Source of the DNA: Ehretia macrophylla | Lineage: Eukaryota; Streptophyta; Magnoliopsida; Boraginales; Ehretiaceae | Direction of reading: 5' to 3' | Length of the DNA stretch: 64,000 bases | NCBI GenBank assembly: GCA_037974665.1 | Contig: CM075770.1 | Coordinates: 65,173,850 to 65,237,849, forward strand | In this document: in pieces, positions 48,425 through 59,001 of the stretch | Layout of the letters: every line of letters starts with the position of its first letter | How positions within the stretch are numbered: position 1 is the stretch's first letter | Position numbers and translations under genes: made by a program | The notes under the pieces: model-generated | The model's database searches: none | The model's input: only the letters and a program-made list of their open reading frames with translations | Told to the model about the DNA's origin: nothing

Positions 48425-48543
48425 GGGTACGATCGTACTAGCACTAATGCACCGGATTCCATCAGAACTCCGAAGTTAAGCGTGCTTGGGCGAGAGTAGT
48501 ACAAGGATGGGTGACCCCATAGGAAGTCCTCGTGTTGCACCCA
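48425..48543 (+). rRNA. 5S rRNA gene, copy 72 (last before retroelement)
   Basis: 119 nt. Variants: G5A, A11G, C15T, C34T, T79A, C95A, G97A, C119A. The expected terminator T-runs are missing: one base after the gene the sequence becomes a retrotransposon LTR. Transcription, if any, would read into the LTR. Confidence 0.93.
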
Positions 48544-48544
48544 C

Positions 48545-50833
48545 TGTAATACCCGAGCTCGGAATGTGGAATTTTCTTGTTTATTATTCTGAAAATTATA
48601 TTTTCTTAAGTTCTTTGAAATCAAATTGTTGCTTCTTTATTGTCGCAAGGTGCATTGCATTTCGTGAGCGATAGTTAGAGGGTGACTTCTAGTCCTCAAC
48701 AAATAGTGAAACTAGTATTTTGGTGCCTTACATTTAATATTTTACTTGTTGTTAACTAGAATTAATTTGGTGTTGGGTATTTTAGCTTTTAAATGCATGA
48801 AAATAGGCTAAATTGACCAAATTAAGTTAGGTTGACCAAGTTCCTTGACCTTTGACCAAGCTAGTCATCTTTTAATAGTTATAACTTAGCAAAATAAAAA
48901 AAAAAAACAAGCACAAAAAACAGAACCTGCTGGCCGAAACTTGAGAGGGAAAAAAAAGATTTTCAATCTTCAATCTTCAAATCTTCGCGTGAGCTTGTGT
49001 GGGGTTGTTATCGAGGCATCCAGTGAGGTTTTCTTAGCGACTAGGAGTGTCCAAGGTGAGGGAAACACGTTATTTGCGCATTTTAATGTTATATGTCTCA
49101 ACTTTAATGTTTTGAGTTTTATCTGTAGTTTGTTGTTTTAATCGTTTTAAAGCTTTAAGAATGTTCCTTGACAATTGTAGAACATGTATTTATAGCTTTT
49201 TAACATTTTATGCAGTTGAATGTTGAGATTGTAATTTAAAATGTTAATTGAATAGTAAAATATGAATAGTAAACCCTCGAAACGTAGAAGTTGTTCCGTT
49301 ATGCGTTCTATTGATGTGAAAAGATGCTAGATATGCTAGAATGCCTAAATGCATGATTTGTTTGGATTGTGTAATGGAAAAAAAAATGAGAAAAATGCAT
49401 TGGTGAAAGTCAGGGTCGTTTAGGTCGAGTTTAGCGTTTTCTCATTTTACGTGATGGCATTGTCTCGGGAGGCCATTGAAGCACTTTTGGTGTGGTTATG
49501 GCATTGGTTGGGTGTTTGGATAGAGTAGTTGTAGTTCAAACGAGCAAAGGGGGAAATCGGGGCTTTGCGTGAATTCTATGGTAAAGTAGGGTTTCGGGGT
49601 CTTTAGACGTGCCTTATGGTGACCTAGGAGGATTGGTGAAGTCGGTTTCCAAAACTCATGGCTCGTTTGAAAGTAGTAGCGTTTGGTAAGTTGGGGTCGT
49701 TATGTGTTTTTTGTTGGTTTTCATAGAATTTTGCTTGTAGAATGCTTGTTAATACTTATTATGCTTGTTAAAGTTGATTTTGATTGGAATGTTTATCAAC
49801 TGTTGCTATTGCGTGCGAGGGTAATCTACTTTGTTATTCTCTCACGTGTGGCTTTATTGCTCGATTGTTGCATTGTATATTGTATTGCATTCATAGAGTC
49901 AGGGGCAGTGTGATGGGCCTCTCTGGGTAGCCTCGGGTTGCCAGTGTTGGTTGCCCTAGCTCCGTGTCCTATTCCCTTTCTCGCTTGGTTTGCCTCCCAG
50001 GGAGATTTGGGTCGTAGAATTGATGGATACTTCTAGGGTATTCCAAACTGAAGTTATAAGGTGGTTTGGGCCGGCGCGTCGTCATCGAATTCGTGATTGA
50101 AAGTTGCTCGTGGAAAGTGAATCATATCCTTTGAATGAGTGTTTATAGTTTTAATGCTTGTCTTGTTTATTGTTGGCTTTGTTTGTATCTCTATATGATA
50201 ATTGAATGAATTGCTTGACTATTTGCATTGCATTCTCCTCTCATCTCCGTCCTTGAGACCAATAACCCTCGCTGAGCAATAGTTTTTGCTCATTCCTTTC
50301 TACACTATATTTTACAGGAGTAGTTGAAGCGGACCCTATTGAGGTAATTGAGGAGGAGGAACAAGTGGAGGTGTTTCCTTGATAGCACTTCTTTGCTTAG
50401 CTGGTGGTTGGTTGCCAGACTTTTGTGTGAGCCATACTTGATGTGTTTAATGCTTGGTCGTCACTTTATTTTGAGGCTTGTAGCCTTGTATGTAGTTCTA
50501 TTTTGAGGCCTTTATGGTCTTATGTTGTAAAAGTTGAAAGAATGTAAAGTTGTAAAGTTATACTCTTATGACTAGTAAAGAATTGCATACTAATGGTTAA
50601 CTATTTAGTGGCACGAATACTTGTGTAGTATGCATGACATTTTGGATTGCAAAGTTGGTTAATAAGAAGATGTATGTTTTAAAAGAAAGTTGGCTTGTTT
50701 CAAATGTTTATTATGGAATTCGCAAGTATTATATTGAATGTAGGGTTTTCGAATCGTCCACGGTACAGAGGAGACTCCGTCCATGTGTCGGGTCCGGACT
50801 TGGCCTTTTGTGGGGTCGTGTCGGGGCGTGACA
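48545..50833 (+). repeat. 5' LTR of element 1
   Basis: Begins TGTAATACCC and ends GGGGCGTGACA, the TG...CA form of plant LTRs with imperfect terminal inverted repeats. Length 2289 bp. It contains an A-rich tract near 48890-48935, short CAATCTT-type direct repeats near 48965, and toward the 3' side a CCCTCGCTGAG block (about 50266) also seen in the LTR of element 2. Short open frames inside (for example 49683-49913) have no recognisable product. The 3' LTR is outside the window, so the ends rest on motif and context only. Confidence 0.8.
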
Positions 50834-50841
50834 TCTTTAGG

Positions 50842-50853
50842 TGGTATTAGAGC
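50842..50853 (+). promoter_or_regulatory. Primer binding site of element 1 (initiator tRNA-Met type)
   Basis: TGGTATTAGAGC, eight bases after the LTR end, matches the usual plant tRNA-iMet primer site TGGTATCAGAGC at 11 of 12 positions (C to T at the seventh base). The primer tRNA 3' end would anneal here to start minus-strand DNA synthesis. Confidence 0.85.
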
Positions 50854-51140
50854 ATGATAGTCTTGCATGAGCCGGGATATTTTTCTCGGTCTGTGGGGTA
50901 AAGGTCTAAAATGCTAAAGTGTTATTGTGTGATTGTTAAGTGAAAAGTGCTATAGCATGATTATGTGAACTTGAGTGCTTATGCGGTTAAGTGAATTAGT
51001 TTGGCATGTCAATCTTGTGTTATGTGAATTGTGTGATAGGATATTTGATTGTTATTGACTTGAGTGTTATCTAATCTTATGTGCTATATTTCTGTCTATA
51101 AATTGCTTTTATATGCTGCCAGCTATTGTGAGTTGTTACT

Positions 51141-52247
51141 ATGCCGCCACGTCGTGGTATTCAAGGTCAAGGGGCAGATGAAGAGGCAGCAGAACAGGGT
51201 CAGCAACCGTTGCCTGAACAGTTTATGGCTACTATGACCACAATAGTTGACCGGATTACACAGGTACTGCATGAGCAAAGGCAGGACAGGAATAATAATC
51301 CCCAGGGAAATCAAGCTAATCCTGGTGGACAGGGGTATAGGGCTGAGAATAACCAGTTGGAGAAATTCCTGAGGCACGAGCCGGGTAAGTTCTTTGGAGA
51401 GCCGGATGACGAGGCAGCCGAGAGATGGATTAACCGTGTTGAGAAAATTTTCACTGCTTTGAGGTACACTGATGAGGCAAGAATGGATTGTGCGGCATTC
51501 CTATTAGAGGACGACGCAGAACATTGGTGGAACACTGTTAGGTTGGGGTGGGATTGTGAGGATGTTCCGCATTTATGGGATGATTTCGTGAGTGAGTTTC
51601 GGGACAAGTATATTCCCGAGATGGCTAGGGAAAGGCGGGAAGACGAGTTTGTGGCCCTGAAGCAGGGAAACATGACTGTTGCACAGTATGAGGCTAGGTT
51701 TGTCAGCCTGTCAAGGTATATGCTTGAGCTGGTGCGGCCAGCTAGGAGGATGATTCATAGGTTTGTTCGTGGGCTGAGGATGGATATTCAGCTACATTTG
51801 ACTGGGCAGACCTACACTACTTTTCCCGAGGCATTCCAAGCAGCCTCGAAGTTTGAGAAACGGAAGGCTGAGATGATAGCTGAGAGTAGTCAGCCAAGTA
51901 AGAAACAGTACTTGGGCCAGAGCAGCTAGAGTCAGCCGAGGCAGTATCAGCCTTCTGCGCAGGTTCCTCAGCAGCGTCCGTATCAGCCACAGTATCGGAT
52001 TCAAGCTAGGCCAGTTGTGACTAGACCTCAACAAGGAGCTACAGTTCCTACTACTGCTAGAGCCCCCGCACCTACGGGAAACACTGTTGTAAGACAAAAT
52101 CAGCAGTGTAACTTTTGTAATTGATCGGGGCACGTTGAGGCTAATTGTTGGAGGAAGAATGATAAGTGCACTGGTTGTGGGAGCGATGATCATAGGGTGA
52201 AAGATTGCCCTAAATATAAGAATGTTCAGGGCCGTACTGGAGGCCAA
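51141..52247 (+). pseudogene. gag: Element 1 gag (broken)
   Basis: Starts at an ATG (MPPRRGIQ...) 287 bp after the primer binding site. Residues about 92-195 form a retrotransposon gag (capsid) domain, with the AEHWW motif at 126-130 and a QGNMTVAQYEARF-type motif. A TAG at 51927 ends the first open stretch after 262 codons. The frame continues through a Q/P-rich linker to two CX2CX4HX4C zinc knuckles of the nucleocapsid. The first knuckle is interrupted by TGA at 52122-52124, and the second (CTGCGSDDHRVKDC) is intact. The product would package element RNA in cytoplasmic particles. The single frame shared with pol is typical of the group. Confidence 0.9.
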
Positions 52248-52676
52248 GGTGTGCAGAATAGGGCTGCAGGTGCAGGTCCAGCACAGAGGGTACAGGCTAG
52301 GGTCTTTGCACTAGATGCGGAGGAGCTGCCTGATAATACTGCAATAGTGGAAGGTACCTTTCTTCTCAATACTCAGCCAGTTAAAGTTTTGATTGATCCC
52401 GGAGCTGCACATTCGTTTATAACTTCTGCATGTGCACGATCTGTGAATGTTTGCATTGATAAACTGCCGCATGAAGTTGAAGTTAGTACGCCTTTGGGTG
52501 CAAAATTTGTTACTGAGTCTATTTGCAAATATTGTGATATATGCATTGAGAACCGTAATTTTCCTGCTGATTTAATTATATTGCCCTTCCGTGATTTTGA
52601 AATCATTTTGGGAATGGACTGGTTGGGGAAATACTATGCTCAGTTGGATTGTAGAACAAAAATTGTTTATCTTTAG
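52248..52676 (+). pseudogene. Element 1 protease region (broken)
   Basis: Retropepsin-like aspartic protease in frame with gag. The active-site stretch reads LIDPGAAHSF with the Asp codon at 52395-52397. This is the D-[ST/P]-G type loop, with Pro in the middle as in several plant elements. A second flap-to-C-terminal motif, ILGMDWL, is present near 52604-52624. The stretch ends at TAG 52674-52676; the same frame continues into reverse transcriptase. The enzyme would process the Gag-Pol polyprotein. Confidence 0.85.
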
Positions 52677-54205
52677 ATTCCTGACCTACCGGTACTAGAG
52701 ATTGTTGGGAACTGCAGGGCTGCCCGGATACCTCTTTTATCATCAATCAAGGCTTCTAAGTTGTTGAATAAAGGTTGTGAAGCTTACTTAGCTTATCTGA
52801 TCAATCAACCTACTGATAAGTTGAATTTGAATGAGGTTCCGATTGTTAAAGACTTCCCTGGTGTATTTCCCGAGGAATTACCGGGTTTACCACCGGATAG
52901 GGAGATTGAATTTGTGATTGATCTTATGCCAGGCACTGCGCCAATTTCTAGAAGTCCTTATAGAATGGCATCGGCTGAACTTCAAGAATTAAAAATTCAG
53001 CTTCAGAACTTGCTTGAGAAAGGGTTTATACAACCTAGTTCTTCGCCGTGGGGTGCGCCTGTGTTGTTTGTGAGAAAGAAAGACGGCACACTACGGTTAT
53101 GTATTGATTACAGGGGACTTAATCAAGTCACGATTAAGAACAAATACCCCTTGCCATTGATTGAAGAATTGTTTGACCAGTTGCAGGGTGCGAGTGTTTA
53201 CTCTAAATTTGACTTGAGGCAGGGTTACTATCAACTCAGGATTCGGAGTGACGATATACCTAAGATGGCATTCAGGACTAGATATGGCCACTATGAATTT
53301 GTTGTGTTACCGTTTGGATTGACGAATGCACCAGCCGCATTCATGGACTTAATGCAGAGGGTCTTTCGACCTTATCTTGATCAATTTATCGTAATCTTTA
53401 TTGACGACCTTTTAGTGTACTCTAAGAATGAGGCTGAACATGAAAAACATTTGAAGATTGTGCTACAGACTTTGCAAGAAAACAAGCTTTTTGATAAATT
53501 TAGCAAGTGTGAAATCTGGTTGAATCAAATATCATTTCTAGTCCATATCATTTCAGATCAAGGAATTTCAGTAGACCCAGCTAAGATTGAAGTTGTTTCA
53601 TCTTGGAAGAGACCTGAAACGGTGTCAGAGATTCAGAGTTTTCTGGGTTTGGCAGGTTACTATCGGAGGTTTGTTAAGGACTTTTCCAAAATTTCTGGAC
53701 CTTTAAGCCAGTTGACTCGAAAGAAAGTTACTTACAATTGGGATGCTAAGTGTGAATCCAGTTTCCAAGAATTGAAGAAGAGACTAACTACAGCTCCTAT
53801 ACTAGCTTTACCTGAGGGTATAGAAAACTTTGTTGTCTACAGTGATGCATCTAAAGAAGGTTTGGGCTGTGTTTTAATGCAGAGTGGTAAGGTGATTGCC
53901 TATGCTTCTAGGAAGTTGAAACCATATGAAGTCAATTACCCTACACATGATCTAGAGTTAGCTGCAATTGTGTTTGCTTTAAAGAAGTGGCGTCATTACT
54001 TGTGGGGTAGCAGATTTGAAATTTTTACTGACCATAAGAGTCTCAAATATTTATTTTCACAAAAGGATTTGAATATGAGGCAGCGGAGATGGCTAGAGCT
54101 ATTAAGTGGCTACAATTGTTCTATAAACTATGTGCCAGGTAAGGCAAATGTTGTTGCAGATGCTTTGAGCCGAAAGGTTACTGTTGCAAGTTTAATTATC
54201 AAGGA
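52677..54205 (+). pseudogene. pol: Element 1 reverse transcriptase and RNase H
   Basis: The best preserved part, open from 52761 to 54257. Counting from the Met at 52761, RT spans about residues 85-265. The catalytic Asp residues are intact at 151 ([10 protein letters not shown]) and 215-216 (FIDD, codons 53403-53408), with [12 protein letters not shown] between them. The RT connection [10 protein letters not shown] follows, then RNase H with its acidic residues in YSDAS (362), HDLELAA, FTDHKSL (424) and VADALSR (467). These would copy element RNA to DNA and degrade the RNA strand. The true reading frame is lost near 54200, and the end of this ORF beyond that is out of frame. Confidence 0.92.
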
Positions 54206-55183
54206 TTGGAAGAATTTGGAGAAATTTGTTCATGGAAGCCAAAAGTTACTGAGGTAGGGATTCGATTTGCTAGCTTACAAATTCAGTCGGGATTGCTTGC
54301 ACAAATCAGAGAGGCTCAGAAGACTGATCCTCACATCTTGAAAATCCAAGAAAAAGCAAAAGGGGGAGAGTCGGAGTTTAAACTACATGTAGATGGTATC
54401 TTTAGATTCAGGGACAGAGTGTGTGTTCCTGGAGATCCGACTTTGAAGAATGAGATTCTGTCCGAGGCACATAATTCAAGATATACGATTCACCCGGGCA
54501 GTACTAAAATGTATAGAGATCTGAAACAACACTTCTGGTGGAACAATATGAAGAGGGAGATTGCTGGGTATGTATCCAGGTGTTTAACTTGTCAGAGGGT
54601 TAAAGTTGAGCATCAGAGGCCAGCCGGGATTCTGCAACCGTTGTTGATTCCGCAATGGAAGTGGGTGCATATAACAATGGACCTTGTGACCGATCTTCCT
54701 AGATCTCCGAGAGGATGTGATTCTGTTTGGGTTGTTGTGGACCGCTTGACTAAAGTTTCACACTTTATTTTCGTGAACAAACAAGATAGCCTTGATAAAT
54801 TAGATGAGCTTTATGTTGCTAATATTGTGAGACTGCATGGTGTGCCACATAGTATAATGTCAGATAGAGATCCAAGATTTAGATCTCGTTTTTGGCAGAA
54901 GTTACAAGAGGCCATGGGAACTAAATTGAGCTTCAGTACTGCATACCATCCACAAACTGATGGCTAGTTTGAGAGAACTATCAGGATCTTGGAAGACATG
55001 CTTCGAGCATGTGTGTTAGACTTTGGGAAGAATTGGGAGAAGTTTTTTCCTTTAGCGGAGTTCGCCTACAATAATAGTTATCAATATACTATAGGTATGG
55101 CTCCCTACGAGGCATTGTATGGTCGTAAATGCAGATCCCTATTGTATTGGGAAGAGGTTGGAGAGATGAGAATAGTTGATCCG
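54206..55183 (+). pseudogene. Element 1 integrase (frameshifted, truncated by element 2)
   Basis: Frame +2 relative to the upstream ORF, consistent with a one-base loss near 54200. An HHCC zinc-binding N-domain is present (AHNSRYTIHPG ... CLTCQRVK). The catalytic core has Asp at codon 54680 (MDL), Asp at 54863 (SDRDPRF) and Glu at 54971 (FERT), spaced as DD35E. A TAG at 54965-54967 sits where element 2 has Gln. The C-terminal part stops at VDP because element 2 begins at 55184; the chromodomain expected in this clade is not in the window. The enzyme would insert the element DNA into chromosomes. Confidence 0.9.
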
Positions 55184-58100
55184 TGTGAGGCCCGACCCCG
55201 ATTTGCGTGCAAAACCTAGCTTCGTGTGCCCTAACCTAGATTTGCGTGCTATGACCTAGGTTTAAGAATTGTGTTCATTTTATGTGCCATGCATTGAATT
55301 ACGTGCATTCGTTTGGAATTGCGTGCATTTACTCGAAAAACATGCTTCTGTCTCGTAATTCGTGTCTTACCTCGTAGTGCGTGCCTTAGACCTAGGAAAG
55401 CGTGCCTTCACGCTCCTCAAGAAAGCATGTTTCACGAAGCACTAGACTATTAAACAATCCTACAAAATCCACTAACAATATAATAATCCAAATTCCATTC
55501 ACTAGAAGACAAAAAAGGCACCAAACACTAGACATTCCTTATTCTTTATTCTTTGTTCTTTTTGCATTTTCAACACACAACAATTAACACCCAAAAGATG
55601 ACAAGAATTCAGCCATTTCATTAGCCTTGGCCGACCATACCATGGTTTTGCACAAGGTTTGAGCTTTTTTTTTTTATTCTATTGCATGCCAAGACAATTT
55701 ATGGCTCAAAGCATTAAAAAATTGCTCAAAATTCACTCAATCTCCTCACCATTCTCGACCACAACACCTTGCCCATCCTAGCAATTTCAAAATAGCACAT
55801 TGGAGACACAAAATGCAGAATTTTGAAGCCCAAGGCCAACATTCTCCTTGAAGATGCAAAAGGCTTCCTTGCTTGTCATTTTCTTCATTTCTTTTCACTC
55901 ATTTCTCTCCTCATCTCTCCTTTCTCTCTCATTTTTGGCCTTGGCTGAATTCACCATCTTCTCAACTTCTCCTCTTCACACCATAGCTAAGTATTGCAAG
56001 CTCCAAGTAAAGAACTACAACCGAGCAAGCTAGAGTTCGAAAATTTCTCTTGCATGTGCATTGAAGCTTCATTTTCGGCCTAGGTGAGTTACTAAGCATC
56101 CATTTCTTTTCTTCAAGTTCTAGCTATGTGCATGCACTAAGAGATTGATCATTAAGCTAGGAAAAATAGAGAAAAACTGGTGAGCTTCTCGGCTAAGAAA
56201 AGGAAAGGAGAAGATTTGAGCTTCAACAAAGGGTCTTGAGCATTTTGTGGTTGATTGCTAAGGTGAGGGTTAAAACCTTTTGAAAACTCTTTAAAAACTC
56301 ACATGCATGCTCATAAATGTGTGTATTTTCTTCTTTACTTGAGCTATATGGTCGTTCATAAGCTCAATCAACCATGCATGGCAAGATCTTGGCTTGAAAA
56401 TGATGCTAGGTGAAGTCGAAATGGATGACAGCTCTCTGACCAGTCTGTTCGAGGTAAGTTTAGCTAAGCAAATGATATTGAAAATGCTTAAATATTGGTG
56501 GGTGACTATTTTGGACAGTTTTGAACATTTTTCCCAGAAATATGACGAAGCTAATTGTGACTCTAAGGTCCTCAAAATGGCAAATCATTAAAATGTGACC
56601 AAATCTGGAAATCTGGAAAAATGAATCAGGTTTTGGCAGATGCACTGACCTTGTGGAACGAACCATATTTTGACTTAGTAACTGATATCCAAAATGCATG
56701 AAATTTGGTTTGCGACTAGAGTTTTCAGTTCTGGACAACTTTGTCAGAAATAGACCAAAGCTAAAAATGAATCTAACGACCTCAAAAATGTCATTTTATG
56801 AAAATTGTGCAAATCTGGACAGTTTTGTGTTACCTCACTGTTTCGGTTATAACTAATGATTATGAACTCCAATTGATGCAAGGCTTGTTTCTGATTTTTG
56901 TTAACTTCTTAAGATTTAATTTGACATCTTATTAACTGAATTTGGAGATTGTTTGGTTATCCGGTTGTTTGTGAGAAAACAGCCTATTGCAGTGAGTGTT
57001 CCACTTAGCTATGTGCTTGGAAAACTATTGTAACCTCTTTTGTGGCACTAGTTGCTTGGAATTGTGGTGTTGGAATATTATGTGGACTTTTTTAAGCACT
57101 TGAGGATGTATGAATTGAATGATGTATGACTTGGGAATGATGTTAAGTTGACTTAGGGTTTGATTGCACGATTATGCATGAAATGGAAACCCTAATGACT
57201 AAGTATTCTTGCTAAGTGTTAACCATTGGATATTGTGAGGAAACTGTACGTTGCGTGGGCTGCCCGTAAATGTTTTATAACTTTAAAAGTGATCTTGACC
57301 ATCGCATGTTCACAAATAAGCTTTTCTCGCATTTGAACCCTTGTTGTTATCACTGCATGTTGAGTAATCTTATCACTTGATTGCGTGGACTTTTAATGAG
57401 TTATATGGCCTGTTTTACATGTGTTACATGGCTGCCCGTTTAATTTCCATATAACTCTATATGCCTTTCAAGTGAAATTTCCTGTCTTATCGTGTCCTGC
57501 CTATTTATCTGTCAATGTGCAATCTTATGACTGTCCGGAGGCAACCTACTTTGTTGTCCTCCTTCTGTGATATATATTACCTGTCATAAATGTGCATTGC
57601 ATACAAGGTTGCAACCTTTCCTGTTGGCATGGTAGTGATCACGTACGCCGGGCGGGATCGGGCTTGCCGGTGTTCCCGTGACCTCCATGGTCCCATTCCC
57701 TCTCTTGCTTGGGGGCTAGACTTCCTCGGAGAGTTGGGTCGTAGGATTTTGGGGTACATCCGGAGTACACCCACCTGGTGTGTTTGGGGGATGATTTGAA
57801 GTCGGCCGCAACAACTGATCCTAGATCTGATCTGAGAGCAAAAGCTCACCGTATCCTTTTTATTATGTGTATAAGTACTCCCGCTTGGATGCTAGAGAAC
57901 CTCGGGGAGGAAAGACCGGTATTCCTGTTTCTATATTTGTATTTCTGTACTTGTATTTCTGTTGTATTCATGTTTGAAAAAGGGATTTTCATAAGTTTAA
58001 CCGAAAAATGAGTTTCAAAACTTATTTCTCGTTCCCCTCGCTGAGTTCATAAGGACTCACCATTTTTTATCATTTCAGGTAAAGAAGAACAGGTACAGGA

Positions 58101-58767
58101 ACCCGAGCTCAATGTACCTAATGACGAACCCCTGGAGTGATTGCCTGTTATTGTTGTTTTGCTTGAACGTGACTACTTGTGAACTTTTGTTACTTGAAGA
58201 CTATTCCCTTACGTTATTTGTTGTTTGTGATGTAATAGACCGCGGTTGTATTTTGGGGTCTAATTTTGGTTTGTACTTATATTAAGTAGACTGATACTAG
58301 ACATACTATGATCGTTTTTGCTTTTGCTATCATTAGTCTATCATAGGTTATGACGCTAGTTAATGAATAGGCAAATGAACTTATCCAATCTCAACAGGTA
58401 CTCGCTAATAAGCTAAGATCAACAGGTATATTTGAAACGAGGATAAATGGACAAACAAGACATAGTATCATGCTAGGTTATAAATCAAACGGGACGTCGA
58501 AATAACCAATAGGCAATTCAATTGATGACAAAATAGTAAACTCTAGTAGGGAATGAACTTGAATTGAAAGTTTTAAGGCTGTTAGAAAATTTAGGTCAAA
58601 CAAAGAGCCAAATTACAGCCGTTATGCTGCCGGATTTTCGAAAAATTTTAGAGTCTAGAATAAAACGTTAAGTGTTAAACCTCCTAGAATGATTAAGAAT
58701 GTGAAAGGACTTGAATGTTTAGATCACACCCTAATCTAACCTTTACAGGCCGGGTGGGGGTGTGACA
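55184..58767 (+). repeat. 5' LTR of element 2
   Basis: Begins TGTGAGGCCCGACC, exactly the sequence that follows the polypurine tract at 63553, and ends GGGGGTGTGACA. At 3584 bp it is long even for plant gypsy elements. It has a GCGTGC/CGTGCC-rich first 250 bp, a T-rich stretch near 55663, and a CCCTCGCTGAG block near 58035 shared with the LTR of element 1. The internal open frames (for example 55402-55587, 55848-56033, 57577-57849 minus strand) show no recognisable protein. Confidence 0.92.
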
Positions 58768-58778
58768 CCTTAGAAGAG

Positions 58779-58790
58779 TGGGATCAGAGC
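58779..58790 (+). promoter_or_regulatory. Primer binding site of element 2 (initiator tRNA-Met type)
   Basis: TGGGATCAGAGC, 11 bases after the LTR end, matches TGGTATCAGAGC at 11 of 12 positions (T to G at the fourth base). Confidence 0.85.
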
Positions 58791-59001
58791 TTAGATTGGT
58801 TAAGCCAGGCTTAACACTCGGACCGTGGGTAGTGCCCTAAGAGAATTAGGATGATTTGTTATGTGTTAAATGTGCCTTCTATGTTCTATGTGCTTAAGTG
58901 ACTTATATGCCTTAAGTGTTTTTAGAATTGTACCTATATTATGTTGCATATCGTATGCCTTAGATTCTTAACTGTTACATTTCAATAAATTGTGCCTATA
59001 G

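Larger units (their letters stand above)
1..48543 (+). repeat. 5S rDNA tandem array, 72 complete copies
   Basis: Head-to-tail array, one orientation, unit usually 676-679 bp (exceptions 671, 653, 667 and 657 bp). Each unit has a 119 bp 5S gene and about 558 bp of spacer. In the entries below variants are written as consensus base, position from the first G as +1, observed base. Consensus means the majority base over the 72 copies. Landmarks are GGGTGCGATC at 1, AGTTAAGCGTG at 50, GGATGGGTGA at 81 and TTGCACCCC at 111-119. The internal promoter is taken as box A about 50-64, intermediate element 67-72 and box C 80-97, from established 5S gene studies. The terminal GGGTGC and GCACCC can pair as helix I. 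The array is open at the left edge and is interrupted on the right by an LTR retrotransposon. Short open frames recur once per unit and cross gene and spacer; they are by-products of the period, not genes. Confidence 0.98.
48545..55183 (+). mobile_element. Element 1: Ty3/gypsy chromovirus-like LTR retrotransposon, 5' part
   Basis: Order seen: 5' LTR, tRNA-Met-type primer binding site, untranslated leader (50854-51140, nothing recognised), gag, protease, reverse transcriptase, RNase H, integrase. That order (RT before integrase) is diagnostic of Ty3/gypsy. The element is inserted at the 3' end of 5S copy 72 and is itself split inside integrase by element 2 at 55183/55184. Its C-terminus and 3' LTR would lie beyond the right edge. 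gag-pol is one continuous frame except for stops at 51927, 52122, 52674 and 54965 and a frameshift near 54200, so it cannot act by itself. The clade is most likely Tekay/Del by similarity to element 2, but I cannot run a tree. Confidence 0.9.

Noticed and set aside
1-48543. CRISPR-like or satellite array
   Set aside because: The regular element is a complete 5S rRNA gene with promoter and terminator, and units are 677 bp, so this is rDNA and not CRISPR or an unrelated satellite.
49683-49913. Small hydrophobic open frame in the LTR of element 1
   Set aside because: AT-rich low-complexity translation inside a non-coding LTR, with no recognisable domain.
50842-50853. Part of a tRNA-Met gene
   Set aside because: Only 12 bases match, directly after an LTR end; this is a primer binding site and no tRNA cloverleaf surrounds it.
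51311-52247. Minus-strand open frames opposite gag
   Set aside because: Antisense shadows of the gag frame with no motif of their own.
55848-56033. Signal-peptide-like open frame in the LTR of element 2
   Set aside because: The leucine/serine/phenylalanine run comes from a CT-rich stretch (TTTCTCTCC type). It lies in an LTR and has no supporting features.
57577-57849. Overlapping open frames on both strands in the LTR of element 2
   Set aside because: GC-richer patch with chance frames on both strands; it overlaps the module shared with the other LTR, which is better explained as a regulatory sequence.
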